DNA of 64,000 bases from Streptomyces griseoluteus (GCA_000717735.1 JOBE01000009.1:62001-126000), one strand, 5' to 3'; counted from the stretch's first letter, positions 1-8,692 are shown. Notes: a model not told the origin generated them from the sequence alone. Numbers and translations: made by a program.

Positions 1-19
1 TCACCTAGGGTGGCGTGCG

Positions 20-886
20 ATGACTCCCTTACGCGCACACGACTTCGGGGGCGATGGCCCCCAGCTGGTCCTTCTGCACGGATACGGACGTTCGCTCCAC
101 GACTGGGACACCGCGGCTCCGTTGCTCGCCGCCGCCGGTCACCGGGTCCTCGCCGTCGACCTCCCCGGGCACGGCGGCTCGCCCTCGATCTCACCGTGGA
201 CCCTGTCCACCGTGGTCGAGCACCTCGCCGACACCCTCGACGCGCACGGCGTGCCGGAGGCCGTCGTGGTCGGCCACTCCCTCGGCGGCATCGTCGCGGT
301 CGAGTACGCCCGCGCCGACCCTGACCGGGCCCGCGCCCGTGCCGCCGTCGATCTCGACGGCTTCTGGTGGCCGCGTGACCGCCCCGGCGGCGCGCAGGTG
401 ACCGAGGGGCTGCTCGCGAGGGCCGGGGTCGTCGCGCCGCCCGGGTACATCGAGGGCCAGGTCGCCCACTCCGCCCGGTCCGGGATTCCCGCCGACCGGG
501 CGGAGGCCGCCGCCCGCGCCGCCGCCCGCCCGCTGCCCGACGGCAGCTGGCAGACGCTGCCGCGCCGGGAGACGGCCTTGGAGCTCGTCGACGAGCTCCA
601 CAACCTCGGCGAGCTCGGCGTCACCGCCTGGCTGGGCGGCGTCGAGCGGCCGCTGTACGTGGTCCAGGCCGCCCGGCGGCCGGCGCCCACGCCCGGCATG
701 GAGTGGTTCGACGAGTTCAGCACCCGGTGGGCGGGCGAGGTCTCCGACGAGCTGGACGCGCTCTCCCGCGACCGGCCGACGATCGGCGTCGACCGGATCG
801 ACGCCACCCATCCGATGATGCTGGAGACTCCGGAGCTGGTGGCGAAGCTGATCGCCGCGTTCGTCGGGGGACTGCCGCCCGGCTGA
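20..886 (+). CDS. alpha/beta fold hydrolase
   Basis: Predicted cytoplasmic hydrolase of 288 residues, the usual length for the alpha/beta hydrolase fold. The oxyanion-hole motif HGYGR is at residues 20-24, the nucleophile elbow GHSLGG at 85-90 (Ser87), and a late His in the THPMM segment near residue 266 is the likely catalytic base. No signal peptide is seen. The ATG at 20 is preceded by TAGGGTGG six bases upstream. A strong hairpin follows at 907-942, so the gene seems transcriptionally separate from the acyl-CoA genes downstream. The substrate cannot be read from the sequence; esterase, epoxide hydrolase and haloperoxidase-like activities all occur in this family. Confidence 0.85.
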   Translation: MTPLRAHDFGGDGPQLVLLHGYGRSLHDWDTAAPLLAAAGHRVLAVDLPGHGGSPSISPWTLSTVVEHLADTLDAHGVPEAVVVGHSLGGIVAVEYARADPDRARARAAVDLDGFWWPRDRPGGAQVTEGLLARAGVVAPPGYIEGQVAHSARSGIPADRAEAAARAAARPLPDGSWQTLPRRETALELVDELHNLGELGVTAWLGGVERPLYVVQAARRPAPTPGMEWFDEFSTRWAGEVSDELDALSRDRPTIGVDRIDATHPMMLETPELVAKLIAAFVGGLPPG

Positions 887-906
887 GGAGCGCCACACGA
901 AGCCTG

Positions 907-942
907 AGCCCCGCCGATCCGTCCGCACGGACCGGCGGGGCT
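907..942 (+). terminator. intrinsic terminator-like hairpin
   Basis: Arms AGCCCCGCCG and CGGCGGGGCT enclose a second inner stem, giving about 16 paired bases with one mismatch and a CCGC loop. It follows the hydrolase stop by about 20 bp. There is no long T tract, as is usual in Streptomyces. Confidence 0.7.
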
Positions 943-982
943 TCTCGTTGCGCGTTCGCGTGGCGCAGGCAACGGATACGAA

Positions 983-999
983 TCTGACCTTCCGTCAGA
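983..999. promoter_or_regulatory. inverted repeat TCTGAC-N5-GTCAGA before fadE-like gene
   Basis: Six-base perfect arms separated by five bases, 27 bp before the acyl-CoA dehydrogenase start and touching the KstR-type site. A repeat with the same CTGAC..GTCAG core occurs before the MaoC gene at 6515-6529. Likely operator of a dimeric regulator, possibly TetR-type; the regulator is not identified in the window. Confidence 0.55.
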
Positions 1000-1000
1000 A

Positions 1001-1014
1001 TGGAACGTGTTCTA
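1001..1014. promoter_or_regulatory. KstR-type operator
   Basis: TGGAACGTGTTCTA matches the mycobacterial KstR consensus TnnAACnnGTTnnA at every fixed position. It lies 12-25 bp before the ATG of the fused acyl-CoA dehydrogenase, where a repressor would block transcription. KstR controls cholesterol side-chain and ring catabolism in actinobacteria; that the same regulator acts here is inferred. Confidence 0.65.
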
Positions 1015-1025
1015 GTCTGCGCGGC

Positions 1026-3188
1026 ATGGGCATCGCCATCACGCACGAACAGCGGGAGCTCGCCCGATCCGTCCGCGGCCTGCTCGCCCGCGCCGTCCCC
1101 CCGGAGGACGTCCGCAAGGAACTCGACGCCCCCGAGCCCGCCACCGGCCGGCCCGGGTACTGGGACACCCTCGCCGGACAGGGCCTCCTGGGGCTCCACC
1201 TGCCCGAGGAGTACGGGGGAGGCGGCGGGGACCCGGGAGACCTGGCCGTCGTCGTGGAGGAAGCCGCCAGGGCGCTGCTCCCGGGGCCGTACCTCCCCTC
1301 CGTGCTCGCCGCCGAAGTGCTTCACCGGGGCGGCCTCGGGGAGTTGGCCGGCGAGATCGCCTCCGGCGAGCGGATCGGCGCCGTGGACCTCGCGGACACC
1401 GGCTCCCTCACCGCCGTCCGTACCGCCGACGGGTACCTCCTCGACGGCACCGCGCCCCCCGTCCTCGGCGGCGCCCAGGCCGACCTGGTGATCCTGCGGG
1501 CCGCCTCCGACAGCGGCGCCGTCTGGCTCGCCGTGGACGCCGCCGGGCTCCTCGTACGGCCCCACGCAGGCGCCGACCCCACCCGGCCCACCGCCGAGGT
1601 CACCGCCAGGGCCGTCCCCGTCCCCGCCGCTCGCCGGCTCACCCTCGACCCCGCCCTCGTCCACGACCTCGCCGCCGTCCTCCTCGCCGCCGACGCCTGC
1701 GGCACCGCCGCCCGCGCCGTCGAGACCGCCGCCGAACACGCCCGTACCCGCGAACAGTTCGGCCGGCCCATCGGACGGTTCCAGGGTGTCAAACACCTCT
1801 GCGCCGACATGCTCGTCCGGCTCGAACAGGCCCGCGCCCTCACCTGGGACGCCGCCCGCGCCACCCGGAGCGAGGCCCGGTCGCTCACCGCCGCGCTCGC
1901 CGCCGCCACCGCCCTCGACACCGCGTACACCTGCGCCAAGGACTGCATCCAGATCCTCGGCGGCACCGGCTTCACCTGGGAACACGACGCCCACCTCCTG
2001 CTCCGCCGAGCCGTCGTCGCCCGCCAGCTCCTCGGCACCGGCGACCACCACCGCCTCGCCGCCCTCCGGCACGCCGCCGCCGGCGTCCGCCGCGGGCTCC
2101 GGCTCGACCTGCCGCCCGAGGCCGACGCGTACCGCGCCGCCGCCCGCGAGGCCCTCGCCCCCGCCGTCGGGCTCGAACCCGCCGCCGCCCGGCGCGTCCT
2201 CGCCCCCACGGGGTACGCGGCCCCGCACCTCCCGGAGCCGTACGGGCTCGGCGCGGGACCCCTCCAGCAGCTCGCCGTCCAGAGGGAGATGGACGAGGCG
2301 GGCATAAGAGTCTCCGGGCTCGGCATCGCCACCTGGGTCGTGCCCTCGCTCCTCGCCCACGGCACCCCGGCCCAGCAGGCCGAGCACCTCGGCCCCACCC
2401 TGCGCGGCGAACGCCTCTGGTGCCAGCTCTTCTCCGAACCCGGCGCCGGCTCCGACCTCGCCTCCCTCCGTACCCGCGCCGAACGCACCGAGGGCGGGCG
2501 CTGGCGGATCAACGGCCAGAAGGTGTGGACGAGCGCCGCCCAGTGGGCCCACCACGGCATCCTGCTCGCCCGTACCGACCCCGCCGCCCCCAAGCACCAG
2601 GGGCTCACCTACTTCCTCGTCGACATGCGGAACACCCCCGGGATCGACGTACGGCCGCTCAAGGAGATCACCGGCGAGTCCCTCTTCAACGAGGTCTGGT
2701 TCGACGACGCGGTCCTCCCGGCCGACGCCGTCGTCGGCGAGGTCGGCGACGGCTGGCGGGTCGCCCGCAACACCCTGGGTAACGAACGCGTCCACATGGC
2801 CGACCAGGTCGCCTTCGACACCGGCCTCGAAGCCCTCATCGAACGCGCCGCGCCGCACGACGACTCCGTGCGCGTACGGATCGGAGCCCTCCTCGCCGAG
2901 GCGCACGCGCTCGCGTGCATCGGCCTGCGCACCACCCTGCTCCAGGTGTCCGGGCTCGAACCGGGCGCGGGCGCCAGCGTCCGCAAGCTCGTCCAGACCC
3001 TCCACCAGCAGAAGGTCGCCGAACTCACCCTCGAACTCCTCGGCCCCGAAGGCGCCGTGCGCGAGGGTCCCGGCGAACGGGCCGTCCACGGACTGCTCAT
3101 GTCCCGCTGCCTCACCATCGCGGGCGGCACCACCCAGGTACAGCTCAATGTCGTCGCCGAGCGGCTGCTCGGCCTGCCGAGGGACTGA
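1026..3188 (+). CDS. fused acyl-CoA dehydrogenase, FadE34/ChsE3-like
   Basis: A 720-residue protein, about twice the length of a normal acyl-CoA dehydrogenase. The first half (to about 350) has the family signature [13 protein letters not shown] near 238-250. The second half restarts with a full dehydrogenase, including [12 protein letters not shown] near 470. This is the layout of mycobacterial FadE34, a single-chain version of the alpha-beta heterodimeric enzymes that oxidise sterol side-chain CoA esters; steroid specificity here is inferred. The ATG at 1026 starts MGIAITHEQ, a typical N-terminus. The ORF can be extended to 948, but that extension would run through the operator. It forms an operon with the thiolase 13 bp downstream. 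FAD and acyl-CoA are the expected cofactor and substrate. Confidence 0.88.
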   Translation: MGIAITHEQRELARSVRGLLARAVPPEDVRKELDAPEPATGRPGYWDTLAGQGLLGLHLPEEYGGGGGDPGDLAVVVEEAARALLPGPYLPSVLAAEVLHRGGLGELAGEIASGERIGAVDLADTGSLTAVRTADGYLLDGTAPPVLGGAQADLVILRAASDSGAVWLAVDAAGLLVRPHAGADPTRPTAEVTARAVPVPAARRLTLDPALVHDLAAVLLAADACGTAARAVETAAEHARTREQFGRPIGRFQGVKHLCADMLVRLEQARALTWDAARATRSEARSLTAALAAATALDTAYTCAKDCIQILGGTGFTWEHDAHLLLRRAVVARQLLGTGDHHRLAALRHAAAGVRRGLRLDLPPEADAYRAAAREALAPAVGLEPAAARRVLAPTGYAAPHLPEPYGLGAGPLQQLAVQREMDEAGIRVSGLGIATWVVPSLLAHGTPAQQAEHLGPTLRGERLWCQLFSEPGAGSDLASLRTRAERTEGGRWRINGQKVWTSAAQWAHHGILLARTDPAAPKHQGLTYFLVDMRNTPGIDVRPLKEITGESLFNEVWFDDAVLPADAVVGEVGDGWRVARNTLGNERVHMADQVAFDTGLEALIERAAPHDDSVRVRIGALLAEAHALACIGLRTTLLQVSGLEPGAGASVRKLVQTLHQQKVAELTLELLGPEGAVREGPGERAVHGLLMSRCLTIAGGTTQVQLNVVAERLLGLPRD

Positions 3189-3201
3189 GGGGGAACCGAA
3201 G

Positions 3202-4395
3202 ATGGGCAAGGCGTACGTCGTCGGCGTCGGAATGACGAAGTTCGAGAAGCCGGAGACCCGCGACTGGCAGTACTGGGACATGGCCCGCGAGGCCGGCACC
3301 GCCGCCCTCGACGACGCCGGCGTCCCCTACGCGCGCGTGGAGCAGGCCGCCGTCGGCTACTGCTTCCAGGCCTCCACCGCGGGACAGCGCGCCGTGTACG
3401 AACTCGGGCTCTCCGGCATCCCCGTCTACAACCTCAACAACAACTGCGCGACCGGCTCCACCGCCCTCATGACCGCCCGCCAGTTCGTCGAGGGCGGCAT
3501 CGCCGACTGCGTCCTCGCCCTCGGCTTCGAGAAGATGAGCCGGGGAGCGCTGGGAGGCGGATCGGGGGCGGGTGACTTCTCGGCTTCCCCCGTCGCCCGG
3601 CACTACGGCATCATGGCCGCCGCCCACGGCTTCGAGGCGAGTCCGCCCACCGCGCAGATCTTCGGTAACGCCGCCCGCGAGCACATGGAGCGGTACGGGA
3701 CGACCGAGGTGCAGCTCGCGGCCGTCGGCGCCAAGAACCACCAGCACTCGGCGAACAACCCCCACGCCCAGTTCCAGGACGTCTACACCGTCGACGAGAT
3801 CCTCGCCGCGAAGTCCGTCCACCGGCCGCTCACCAGGCTCCAGTGCTCGCCCACCTCCGACGGCGCGGCGGCGGCCCTCGTCGTCTCCGAACGCTTCGTC
3901 GACGCGCACGGCCTGCGGGGGAGGGCCGTGGAGATCGCCGGACAGGCGATGACCACCGACACCGAGGAGTCCTTCGCCTCGCGCTCCTGCATCGACGCCG
4001 TCGGCCGACCGATGTCCCGGGCCGCCGCCCGCCAGGCGTACGAGCGCTCCGGACTCGGCATCGAGGACGTCGACGTCGTCGAACTCCACGACTGCTTCTC
4101 CGTCAACGAACTCCTCACCTACGAGGCCCTCGGCATGTGCGAGGACGGCGCCTCCGGCAAGCTCGTCGAGTCGGGCGCCACCACGTACGGCGGGCGCTGG
4201 GTCGTGAACCCCTCCGGCGGCCTCATCTCCAAGGGCCACCCGCTGGGCGCGACGGGCCTCGCGCAGACCGCCGAACTGGTCTGGCAGCTCAGGGGCGAGG
4301 CCGGCGCGCGGCAGGTGGCGGGCGCGCGGGTCGGACTCGCGCACAACATCGGCCTGGGCGGGGCGGCGGTGGTGACGCTGCTGCGCAAGCCGTAG
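3202..4395 (+). CDS. SCP-x/lipid-transfer-type thiolase
   Basis: A 397-residue thiolase-fold enzyme. The nucleophilic Cys82 sits in NNNCATGS, followed by [10 protein letters not shown] near 296 and KGHPLGATG near 343-351, as in the sterol carrier protein X and mycobacterial Ltp families. These enzymes cleave 3-keto or aldol-type CoA intermediates of steroid side chains. No SCP2 domain is fused. The start at 3202 has a GAGGGGG ribosome site and lies 13 bp after the dehydrogenase, so the two are co-transcribed. The exact reaction (thiolase or retro-aldolase) is not decided by sequence. The last 18 bases of the gene are duplicated 41 bp downstream. Confidence 0.85.
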   Translation: MGKAYVVGVGMTKFEKPETRDWQYWDMAREAGTAALDDAGVPYARVEQAAVGYCFQASTAGQRAVYELGLSGIPVYNLNNNCATGSTALMTARQFVEGGIADCVLALGFEKMSRGALGGGSGAGDFSASPVARHYGIMAAAHGFEASPPTAQIFGNAAREHMERYGTTEVQLAAVGAKNHQHSANNPHAQFQDVYTVDEILAAKSVHRPLTRLQCSPTSDGAAAALVVSERFVDAHGLRGRAVEIAGQAMTTDTEESFASRSCIDAVGRPMSRAAARQAYERSGLGIEDVDVVELHDCFSVNELLTYEALGMCEDGASGKLVESGATTYGGRWVVNPSGGLISKGHPLGATGLAQTAELVWQLRGEAGARQVAGARVGLAHNIGLGGAAVVTLLRKP

Positions 4396-4436
4396 CGGCC
4401 GCGGACGCCCGCCGCTCCCTGCTGCGCAAGCCGTAG
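4378..4436 (+). repeat. direct repeat of the thiolase 3' end
   Basis: The 18-mer CTGCTGCGCAAGCCGTAG occurs at 4378-4395, where it encodes the last residues and stop of the thiolase, and again exactly at 4419-4436 in non-coding DNA. This suggests a short duplication or a deletion between repeats. Confidence 0.8.
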
Positions 4437-4476
4437 GACTCACGGCGTATGTACGGGGCGGAGGGGGTCTGCGACC

Positions 4477-5974
4477 ATGACATCCATGTCGCAGACGGAC
4501 TCCGCCACGAACACCTCACCCACCCCCTCCATACCCCCGGCCCACCCGTGGAAGGTCGTCCTGACCGCCTGCGCGGGCCAGTTCCTCGTCGTCCTCGACG
4601 TCTCCGTCGTGAACGTGGCACTGCCGTCGATGCGGACCGACCTCGGGCTCTCGGCCCTCGGGCTGCTGGGGGTCCCCCCACGCCCCTGGGCGTAGGGGGA
4701 GGGTGCTCAACGCGTACGCCATCGCCTTCGCCGGCTTCATGCTGCTCGGTGGACGCGCCTCCGACCTCTACGGGCGGAAGGCGATGTTCCTGCTCGGGCT
4801 CGGGCTCTTCACCGCCGCCTCCGCCGCGGGCGGCCAGCTCGTCGCCGCCCGCGCCGCGCAGGGCCTCGGCGCCGCCGTCCTCTCCCCGGCCACCCTCACC
4901 CTGGTCACCAGCGCCGTCCCGGCGGGAGCCGCCCGCACCCGGGCCATCGGCACCTGGACGGCGGTCGGCGCGGCCGGCGGCGCGGCGGGCGGATTCGTCG
5001 GCGGCGCCCTCGTCGAGCTGCTCTCCTGGCGGTGGGTCCTCCTCATCAACGTCCCCGTCGGCGTCCTGGTCCTCGCGGGCGGACTGCTCTGGCTGCGCGA
5101 GTCCCGCACCGGCGCGGGCCGCCGCCTCGACCTGCCGGGAGCCGTCCTCGTCACCGCCGGTCTCGCCACCCTCGCGTACGGCATCGTCGAGACCGAGGCG
5201 GCGGGCTGGACGGACCCGGCGACCCTGCTCACGCTCCTCGGCGGCGTACTGCTCCTCGCCGTCTTCGTGGCCGTCGAGGCCCGGACGGCGGCCCCGCTGA
5301 TGCCGCTGATGCCGCTGAAGATCTTCCGTACGCGCGCGGTCACGGCGGCCAACGTGGCGATCCTGATGTGCGGTTCGAGCTCCTTCGGCATGTGGTTCTT
5401 CATGACGACGTACGCGCAGAGCGTCCTCGGCTACACCCCGATCCAGGCCGGTGTCGCGCTCGTCCCCAGCTCCGTCGCCGTCATCGTGGGCTCCAAGCTG
5501 GCACCCCGGCTGATGCCGGCGGTCGGCGCGCGGAACCTGGCCGTGCTCGGCACCCTCGTCGCCGCGGCGGGCTTCGCCTGGCAGTCGACCCTCACGTCCG
5601 ACGGCACCTTCCTGGGCACGATCCTGGGCCCCGGCGTCCTGATGATGGCCGGACTCGGTCTGGCCACCACCCCGCTGGCCGCCCTCGCCACCTCCAGCGC
5701 CTCCCCCTCGGACGCGGGCCTGGTCTCGGGCCTCGTCAACACGTCCCGCACGATGGGCGGCGCCCTCGGCCTCGCCGTCCTCTCCACGGTCGCCGTCGCC
5801 ACGGCCGGACCCGTCGCCCCCGACTTCGGCGTCCCGTCCTCCGACCACCTGGTCCCCGGCTACGCGATGGCCTTCCGCGTCTCGACGGCCGTCCTGATCG
5901 CGGCGGCGGTCCTGATGCACCTCTGGCTCCCCAAGCCGGCGGGCCGCGGCGGGGCGCAGGTGGAGAGGCCCTAG
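4477..5974 (+). pseudogene. DHA2-family MFS exporter, interrupted by a mini-insertion
   Basis: The two parts together match a 14-helix drug:H+ antiporter of the EmrB/QacA (DHA2) type. Part one (4477-4695) has the first helix with FLVVLDVSVVNVALP and then stops at a TAG. Part two (from about 4703, other frame) continues with LNAYAIAFAGFMLLGGRASD, exactly where the family would continue, and runs to the end with all later helices. Between them lies about 37 bp of palindromic sequence that brings in the frame change and the stop. A GTG at 4703 could restart translation, but the purine-rich stretch is only one base away, too close for a normal ribosome site. The product is probably lost, or made as an N-truncated protein. 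A sequencing error is an alternative. Confidence 0.8.
4666..4702. mobile_element. short GC-rich palindromic insertion element
   Basis: About 37 bp starting CTGGGGGTCCCCCC and ending GGCGTAGGGGGAGG, able to fold with arms CCCCCCACGCCC and GGGCGTAGGGGG (one unpaired base). It sits inside a conserved membrane-transporter reading frame. It resembles the small GGGGGTCCCCCC-type palindromes that I recall being scattered in Streptomyces genomes; no transposase is present. Confidence 0.6.
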
Positions 5975-5982
5975 GGCCTCTC
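5963..5982. terminator. 20-bp perfect palindrome over two convergent stop codons
   Basis: GAGAGGCCCTAGGGCCTCTC reads the same on both strands. The central CTAG supplies the TAG of the transporter (5972-5974) and the TAG of the response regulator on the other strand (5971-5973). It could act as a bidirectional terminator, but there is no loop or T tract. Confidence 0.5.
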
Positions 5983-6411
5983 GCCCGGCCCGTCTCCCGC
6001 CGCCGGCTCCCCGGCCGGCCCGGCGAGGGCCGGGTCGATGACCGTCTCGCCCCGCAAGGCCCTGCGGATCGCCTCGGCCAGCTCCTCCACGGGCCCGTCC
6101 TTCACCAGGAATCCCGCCGCGCCGGCCTCCACCGCCCGGCGCAGAGTGCCCGGCCGGCCGAAGGTCGTGAGGATCAGGACCCGGCAGTCCGGGGCCTCCG
6201 ACCGCAGGTCCGCCGCCGCGTCCAGGCCCGATCGGCCCGGCAGCTCGATGTCGAGGAGGGCCACGTCGGGCCGGGAGAGCAGGGCCGCGTCCACGACCTC
6301 GTCACCGCGGCCCACCCGCGCCACGACCTCCATGTCGTGCTCCATGCCGAGCAGCAGGGCCAGCGCCCCGCGCGTCATGCCCTGGTCCTCGGCGAGCAGC
6401 AGTCTGATCAT
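5971..6411 (-). CDS. truncated NarL/DesR-type response regulator, receiver only
   Basis: The 146 residues hold a complete CheY-like receiver: acidic pocket AEDQ at 7-10, phosphoacceptor Asp54 in LLDIELPG, Thr/Ser switch region in LILTTF and Lys104 in FLVKDG. After GETVIDPALA (residue 130) the family normally goes on for about 70 residues with a LuxR-type DNA-binding domain. Here there is only a 16-residue Gly/Pro-rich tail. No histidine kinase lies nearby. It either signals by protein contact or is a 3'-deleted relic; its stop overlaps that of the broken transporter, so the DNA-binding end may have been lost in a rearrangement here. Confidence 0.8.
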   Translation of the reverse strand: MIRLLLAEDQGMTRGALALLLGMEHDMEVVARVGRGDEVVDAALLSRPDVALLDIELPGRSGLDAAADLRSEAPDCRVLILTTFGRPGTLRRAVEAGAAGFLVKDGPVEELAEAIRRALRGETVIDPALAGPAGEPAAGDGPGERP

Positions 6412-6514
6412 CGCCGTCGGCTCCCCTCGTGCGGTCGTCCCGAGTCAAGGGTGCGGCCTTCGGCGGCGGACCGCTCGCCCGGACGCGCTCCCGGGGGACG
6501 TGCCGACACCTCGT

Positions 6515-6529
6515 CTGACGTATCGTCAG
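6515..6529. promoter_or_regulatory. inverted repeat CTGACG-TAT-CGTCAG
   Basis: Six-base perfect arms, sharing the CTGAC-N5-GTCAG core with 983-999. It lies about 100 bp before the response regulator start (other strand) and 176 bp before the MaoC gene. Likely bound by the same unidentified regulator as the site before the fused dehydrogenase. Confidence 0.55.
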
Positions 6530-6591
6530 GTATGGCGGCCCGGGAGGGTTCACAACGCTTGCCGCCTCGGCTATACATGGGGACCACCGAC

Positions 6592-6607
6592 CTAGAACGC
6601 GTTCTAG
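6592..6607. promoter_or_regulatory. KstR-type operator, perfect 16-bp palindrome
   Basis: CTAGAACGCGTTCTAG is a perfect palindrome containing TAGAACGCGTTCTA, a full match to the KstR pattern TnnAACnnGTTnnA. An overlapping palindrome GTTCTAGAAC follows at 6601-6610. It lies about 100 bp before the MaoC hydratase and is the second such site in the window. Confidence 0.7.
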
Positions 6608-6704
6608 AACGGCCGCGTACGGGACGGTCCCCGCACGGCCTCGGTGCGGCCGACGGTGCGGACGGCCGCGCCGAGGTCTTCCACCGCACGAGGAGCAGCA
6701 GCCG

Positions 6705-7559
6705 ATGCCCATCGACCCCGCAAAGGCCGTCGCCGCAGAACCCCGCAGCGCCGAGATCTCCTGGGACCACAAGGACGTCCAGCTCTACCACCTGGGCCTG
6801 GGGGCGGGCATCCCCGCGACCGACCCCGACGAGCTCCGCTACACCCTCGAATCCCGGCTCCACGTCCTGCCCAGCTTCGCCACCGTCGCGGGCGCCGGCA
6901 TGGGCGTCGTCGGCGGACTCTCCGCGCCCGGCATCGACATCGACCTGGCCGCCGTCCTGCACGGCGGCCAGTCGGTCACGCTCCACCGCCCCGTACCCGT
7001 CGCCGGCCGCGCCGTCTCCACCTCGCGCGTCGCCGCCGTGTACGACAAGGGCAAGGCCGCCGTCCTCGTCCTGCGCACCGAGGCCGCCGACGCCGAAGGG
7101 CCCCTCTGGACCAGCGACGCCCAGATCTTCGTCCGCGGAGAGGGCGGCTGGGGCGGCGACCGCGGCCCCTCCGAGCGCCTCGCCCTCCCCGACCGCGCGC
7201 CCGACGTCACCGTCGAACGGCCGATCCGCGAGGAACAGGCCCTGCTCTACCGGCTCTCCGGCGACTGGAACCCGCTCCACGCCGACCCCGAGTTCGCGAA
7301 ACTCGCCGGCTTCGACCGGCCGATCCTGCACGGCCTCTGCTCGTACGGGATGACCCTCAAGGCGGTGGTGGACACGGTGCTCGGCGGGGACGTCACCCGC
7401 GTCCGCTCGTACCGCACCCGCTTCGCCGGGATCGTCTTCCCGGGCGAGACCCTGCGCGTCCGGATGTGGGCGGGCGAGGACAGCGTCCAGGTGACGGTCA
7501 CCGCCGTGGAGCGCGACGACGCCCCCGTACTCGCCGACACGGTCGTCGAACACTCGTAG
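6705..7559 (+). CDS. MaoC-family (R)-enoyl-CoA hydratase
   Basis: A 284-residue double hot-dog protein. The hydratase-2 motif is present near residues 187-205 (GDWNPLHAD, then FDRPILHGLCSYG), with the catalytic Asp and His. The N-terminal hot dog lacks the motif, as in eukaryotic-type peroxisomal hydratases and mycobacterial Hsd4B. It would add water to a trans-2-enoyl-CoA, giving the (R)-3-hydroxy product for the dehydrogenase encoded two genes on. Start ATG 6705 follows GAGGAGCAG. First gene of a three-gene operon (with 7602 and 8693) behind a KstR-type palindrome. Steroid side-chain substrates are inferred from this context. Confidence 0.88.
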   Translation: MPIDPAKAVAAEPRSAEISWDHKDVQLYHLGLGAGIPATDPDELRYTLESRLHVLPSFATVAGAGMGVVGGLSAPGIDIDLAAVLHGGQSVTLHRPVPVAGRAVSTSRVAAVYDKGKAAVLVLRTEAADAEGPLWTSDAQIFVRGEGGWGGDRGPSERLALPDRAPDVTVERPIREEQALLYRLSGDWNPLHADPEFAKLAGFDRPILHGLCSYGMTLKAVVDTVLGGDVTRVRSYRTRFAGIVFPGETLRVRMWAGEDSVQVTVTAVERDDAPVLADTVVEHS

Positions 7560-7586
7560 ATCCGTCAGATCCGTCAGATCCGTCCC
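7559..7586 (+). repeat. three tandem GATCCGTCA-type units
   Basis: The 9-bp unit GATCCGTCA occurs in tandem two and a half to three times immediately after the MaoC stop codon, before the ribosome site GGAGGGAG of the next gene. Probably slippage; no function is suggested. Confidence 0.6.
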
Positions 7587-7601
7587 GGAGGGAGCCGCAC
7601 C

Positions 7602-8678
7602 ATGCGCGCAGCCGTACTGCACGAGATCGGCCAGGACAAACTCGAAGTCGTCGACGACGTCGAGGCGGTGGGCTTTGGCCCCGGCAAGGTGCGGATCCGG
7701 GTCCGGGCCACCGGCCTCTGCCACTCCGACGTGTCCGCGATGAGCGGCGTCCTCCCGCAGCCCGCCCCCTTCATCCCCGGCCACGAGGGCGCCGGCGAGA
7801 TCCTCGACGTCGGCGACGGCGTCACCGGACTCGACCAGGGCCAGCGGGTGCTGCTCTGCTGGCTGCCCGCCTGCGGCAGCTGTCCCGCCTGCAAGCGCGG
7901 CCAGACGCAGCTGTGCCTGGCCGGCTTCATGAACGCCGGCACGCCCAACTTCAAGCGCCCCGGCGGTGACGTCTTCGGCTTCGCCGGCACCGGCACCTTC
8001 ACCGAGGAGGTCGTCGTCGACGCCGGCTGCGCCGTCCCGATCCCCGACGACGTACCCTTCGAGATCGCCGCCCTCATCGGCTGCGGCGTCACCACCGGCC
8101 TCGGCGCCGCCATCAACACCGCCAAGGTGGAGGCGGGTTCGTCGGTCGCCGTCATCGGCTGCGGCGGCGTCGGCATCTCCGCCATCCAGGGCGCCAAGCT
8201 CCAGGGCGCCGCCCAGGTCGTCGCCGTCGACCCCGTCGCGTCGCGCCGCGAGGCCGCGCTGCGCTTCGGCGCCACCGAGGCCGTCGCCCCGGACGCGCTC
8301 GCCGACGCCAAGCAGCGGATCACCGGCGGGGAGGGCTTCGACTACGTCTTCGAGGTCGTCGGCAAGTCCGCCACCGCCCGCACCGCGTACGAGACGACCC
8401 GCCGCGGCGGCACCCTCTGCGTCGTCGGCGCGGGCGCCCTCGACGACTACCTCCAGCTCAGCATGTTCGAGCTGTTCTTCGACGAGAAGCGGATCCTGCC
8501 GTCCATGTACGGCGGAGGGGACGTGCTCCGGTCGTACGAGCGGGCCATCGCGCTCTGGCGGGCGGGCCGCATCGACCTGGAGTCGCTCATCACCCACCGC
8601 GTGCCGCTCGCGGGCATCAACGAGGCCCTGGAGCAGATGCGCACGGGCGTGGCGCTCCGCACCTGCATCGAGATCTGA
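7602..8678 (+). CDS. zinc-dependent alcohol dehydrogenase (MDR family)
   Basis: A 358-residue medium-chain dehydrogenase. Catalytic zinc ligands Cys40 and His61 are in GLCHSD and PGHEGAG. The structural zinc lobe CGSCPACKRGQTQLC spans 91-105 with all four Cys. The NAD-binding GCGGVGISA lies near residue 186. This is the class III-like, NAD(P)-dependent type that oxidises long or bulky alcohols. It lies between the hydratase and the HSD4-like reductase with a GGAGGGAG ribosome site, so co-expression is likely. It may oxidise a sterol side-chain alcohol or aldehyde, but that is inferred only from the neighbours. Confidence 0.87.
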   Translation: MRAAVLHEIGQDKLEVVDDVEAVGFGPGKVRIRVRATGLCHSDVSAMSGVLPQPAPFIPGHEGAGEILDVGDGVTGLDQGQRVLLCWLPACGSCPACKRGQTQLCLAGFMNAGTPNFKRPGGDVFGFAGTGTFTEEVVVDAGCAVPIPDDVPFEIAALIGCGVTTGLGAAINTAKVEAGSSVAVIGCGGVGISAIQGAKLQGAAQVVAVDPVASRREAALRFGATEAVAPDALADAKQRITGGEGFDYVFEVVGKSATARTAYETTRRGGTLCVVGAGALDDYLQLSMFELFFDEKRILPSMYGGGDVLRSYERAIALWRAGRIDLESLITHRVPLAGINEALEQMRTGVALRTCIEI

Positions 8679-8692
8679 GAGGACCCCACGCG

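Noticed and set aside
948..1025. N-terminal extension of the acyl-CoA dehydrogenase to 948
   Set aside because: It would translate through both operators, and homologues begin at [13 protein letters not shown] sequence.
717..3299. Very long reverse-strand open frames opposite the acyl-CoA dehydrogenase and many other genes
   Set aside because: In very high GC DNA the frames opposite real genes stay open. Their products are Gly/Pro/Arg/Val-rich, lack motifs and follow the codon pattern of the true gene.
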